Shown here piece after piece: positions 3,982 to 5,166 of a stretch of DNA of 5,166 bases (within the stretch, counting starts at the first letter, position 1; the number at the start of each line of letters is the position of its first letter). The position numbers and the translations under genes were made by a program. The DNA comes from Opitutia bacterium. GTDB lineage: Bacteria > Verrucomicrobiota > Verrucomicrobiia > Opitutales > Seribacteraceae. The DNA is taken from NCBI GenBank assembly GCA_018695085.1, contig JABHOU010000382.1, positions 1 through 5,166 of the forward strand, given 5' to 3'. Under the pieces are notes generated by a model that saw nothing but the letters and a program-made list of their open reading frames with translations, was not told the origin of the DNA and did no database searches.

Positions 3982-5166
3982 TCACAAACGCCCGGAAGGC
4001 CTTTTGGTTTTTTGAAGATTAGCGTGAAAGGCTTTGCCAAGATTAGATAATTCTTCCGTGATTTCGGGAAACTCGTCCTTCAGGTCGGTGGTTTCTCCGA
4101 TGTCTTTCTCCAAGTCGAAGAGCGACAGTCCGATCTTTGCTTGAGAGTAGTTGGTGGGAATACCTCCTTTGCCTCCGGGGCGTCCCGCCATGGTGCGGTA
4201 TCCGTGGGGAAAGTGCAGTTTCCATTTTCCCGCCCGAACAGCTTGGAGCTGGTTGCCATAGAAGAAGTAGTATGCCTCATGGGGGGACTTTGCTTTGTTG
4301 GATGTGAAGAGGGGCCAAATGTTTTTTCCATCGATGCGATGACGGGGAAGCTTAGCCTTAATCAAGTGTGCAATGGTGGGCAGAATATCTATGGTCATCG
4401 CAGGTTCTTTGCAGACCGATCCGGGGGGGATCGTTCCCGGCATCCATGCGAGAGTGGATTCGCGGCAACCACCATCGAACATCGTGCCTTTGCCCTCGCG
4501 AAGTGGAGTAGCGGAACCAGCATGGTCTCCGTAGTTTAACCAAGGGCCATTGTCGGAGGTGAAAATGACGAGGGTGTTCTTATCCAGTTTGTTTTTGCGG
4601 AGGGTCTCCAGAATCCGACCGACAGACCAGTCGACTTCCATCATGACGTCTCCGAATAGGCCCGCTTTGCTCTTACCCTTGAACTTGTCGGAGACATACA
4701 GCGGGACGTGGACCATGCTGTGCGGCAGGTAGACGAAGAAGGGCTTGTCTTTGTTCTTCTCGATAAAGCTCACGGTACGCTCCGTGTACTGCGTGGTTAG
4801 CAATTCCTGATCTTTGGCCGTGACTTTGGGATTGATGACTCGGTTCTTTTCTATGAGGGGCAGATGTGGCCATTTTTTGAGGCGTTCTTTCATCGGTAGG
4901 TGTAGTACGCCGGGGTGGTAGGGCCACATATCGTTGGAGTAGGGGAGTCCGAAGTAATCGTCGAACCCGTGTTGCATAGGTAGAAACTTCTCGTGATGTC
5001 CCAAATGCCATTTTCCATAGCAAGAAGTGGCATAACCCTTTTGTTTGCAGATTTCGGCTAGAGTGACTTCGTTCGCATTGATTCCGTGTGAGGATTTCGG
5101 GCCCAGAGCTCCATGAATCCCTACTCGTACATTGTAGCATCCCGTCAGAAGGCCTGCTCTTGAAGC
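3982..5166 (-). CDS. Sulfatase (formylglycine-dependent, arylsulfatase A-like), N-terminus beyond the window
   Basis: The frame is open from the right edge down to TGA at 3982-3984, giving 394 visible residues. An internal TTG at 5004 is not the start. The fragment opens ASRAGLLTG (1-9), the second half of the sulfatase active-site signature C/S-x-P/A-S-R. The residue converted to formylglycine therefore lies two codons outside the window. Next come the second signature YGKWHLG (50-56), HGFDDYFG (66-73), HSMVHVPLY (149-157), the metal-binding DNG in FTSDNGP (203-209), and REGKGTMFDGG (223-233). The C-terminal subdomain has WKLHFPHG (315-322) and LFDLEKDIGETTDLKDEFPE (349-368). These enzymes cleave sulfate esters and in PVC bacteria are usually exported to degrade sulfated polysaccharides; the signal peptide cannot be seen here. 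The specific substrate cannot be read from the sequence. The kinase gene follows after 37 bases, so the two likely share a promoter upstream of the window. Confidence 0.95.
   Translation of the reverse strand, partial: ASRAGLLTGCYNVRVGIHGALGPKSSHGINANEVTLAEICKQKGYATSCYGKWHLGHHEKFLPMQHGFDDYFGLPYSNDMWPYHPGVLHLPMKERLKKWPHLPLIEKNRVINPKVTAKDQELLTTQYTERTVSFIEKNKDKPFFVYLPHSMVHVPLYVSDKFKGKSKAGLFGDVMMEVDWSVGRILETLRKNKLDKNTLVIFTSDNGPWLNYGDHAGSATPLREGKGTMFDGGCRESTLAWMPGTIPPGSVCKEPAMTIDILPTIAHLIKAKLPRHRIDGKNIWPLFTSNKAKSPHEAYYFFYGNQLQAVRAGKWKLHFPHGYRTMAGRPGGKGGIPTNYSQAKIGLSLFDLEKDIGETTDLKDEFPEITEELSNLGKAFHANLQKTKRPSGRL

Noticed and set aside
4141..4539. 132-codon plus-strand open frame opposite the sulfatase
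   Set aside because: It lies entirely within the conserved sulfatase reading frame and its translation resembles no protein family.
4673..5140. 155-codon minus-strand open frame overlapping the sulfatase
   Set aside because: It is a frame-shifted shadow of the sulfatase, rich in Arg and Ser, and lacks the sulfatase motifs seen in the true frame.

Overview
The window reads as a chromosomal segment of a PVC-group bacterium, most likely Verrucomicrobiota, with Planctomycetota as the alternative. The basis is a combination of gene types: a planctomycete-type cytochrome c domain (PSCyt1), a formylglycine-type sulfatase, a serine/threonine kinase with DWG in place of DFG, a type II (GSII) glutamine synthetase and a sigma-54 promoter. 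No single marker fixes the taxon, so this is inference.

Plus strand, left half. Bases 2-235 hold the C-terminal end of a PSCyt1 cytochrome c domain protein. Bases 381-953 encode a complete YqgE/AlgH (UPF0301) protein. The 260-base gap that follows carries an exact match to the sigma-54 -24/-12 consensus (1053-1068). It is followed by a roughly 135-base leader that is nearly free of G and has no Shine-Dalgarno sequence. The leader leads into a complete GSII glutamine synthetase (1214-2233), which ends in a strong intrinsic terminator (2269-2300). Together these form a self-contained transcription unit that looks nitrogen-regulated.

Middle. Bases 2301-2419 have no gene, only a hairpin with a T-rich loop. 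Bases 2420-2859 hold a broken GIY-YIG nuclease-domain gene. The GIY half is in one frame and the rest in the -1 frame, joined by an apparent one-base deletion near 2553-2560. It also lacks an ordinary start codon, and the usual catalytic glutamate appears to be alanine. A plain ORF list does not show this gene as one unit.

Minus strand, right half. A sulfatase (3982-5166, its N-terminus beyond the right edge) is followed after 37 bases by a compact soluble serine/threonine protein kinase (2916-3944). They are probably co-transcribed. The kinase converges on the GIY-YIG relic.

I see no CRISPR array, tRNA, rRNA or insertion sequence. The most notable items are the sigma-54/GSII unit with its unusual leader, the frameshifted GIY-YIG gene, and the sulfatase-kinase pair. 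I see no clear evidence for a wholly new multi-gene system.
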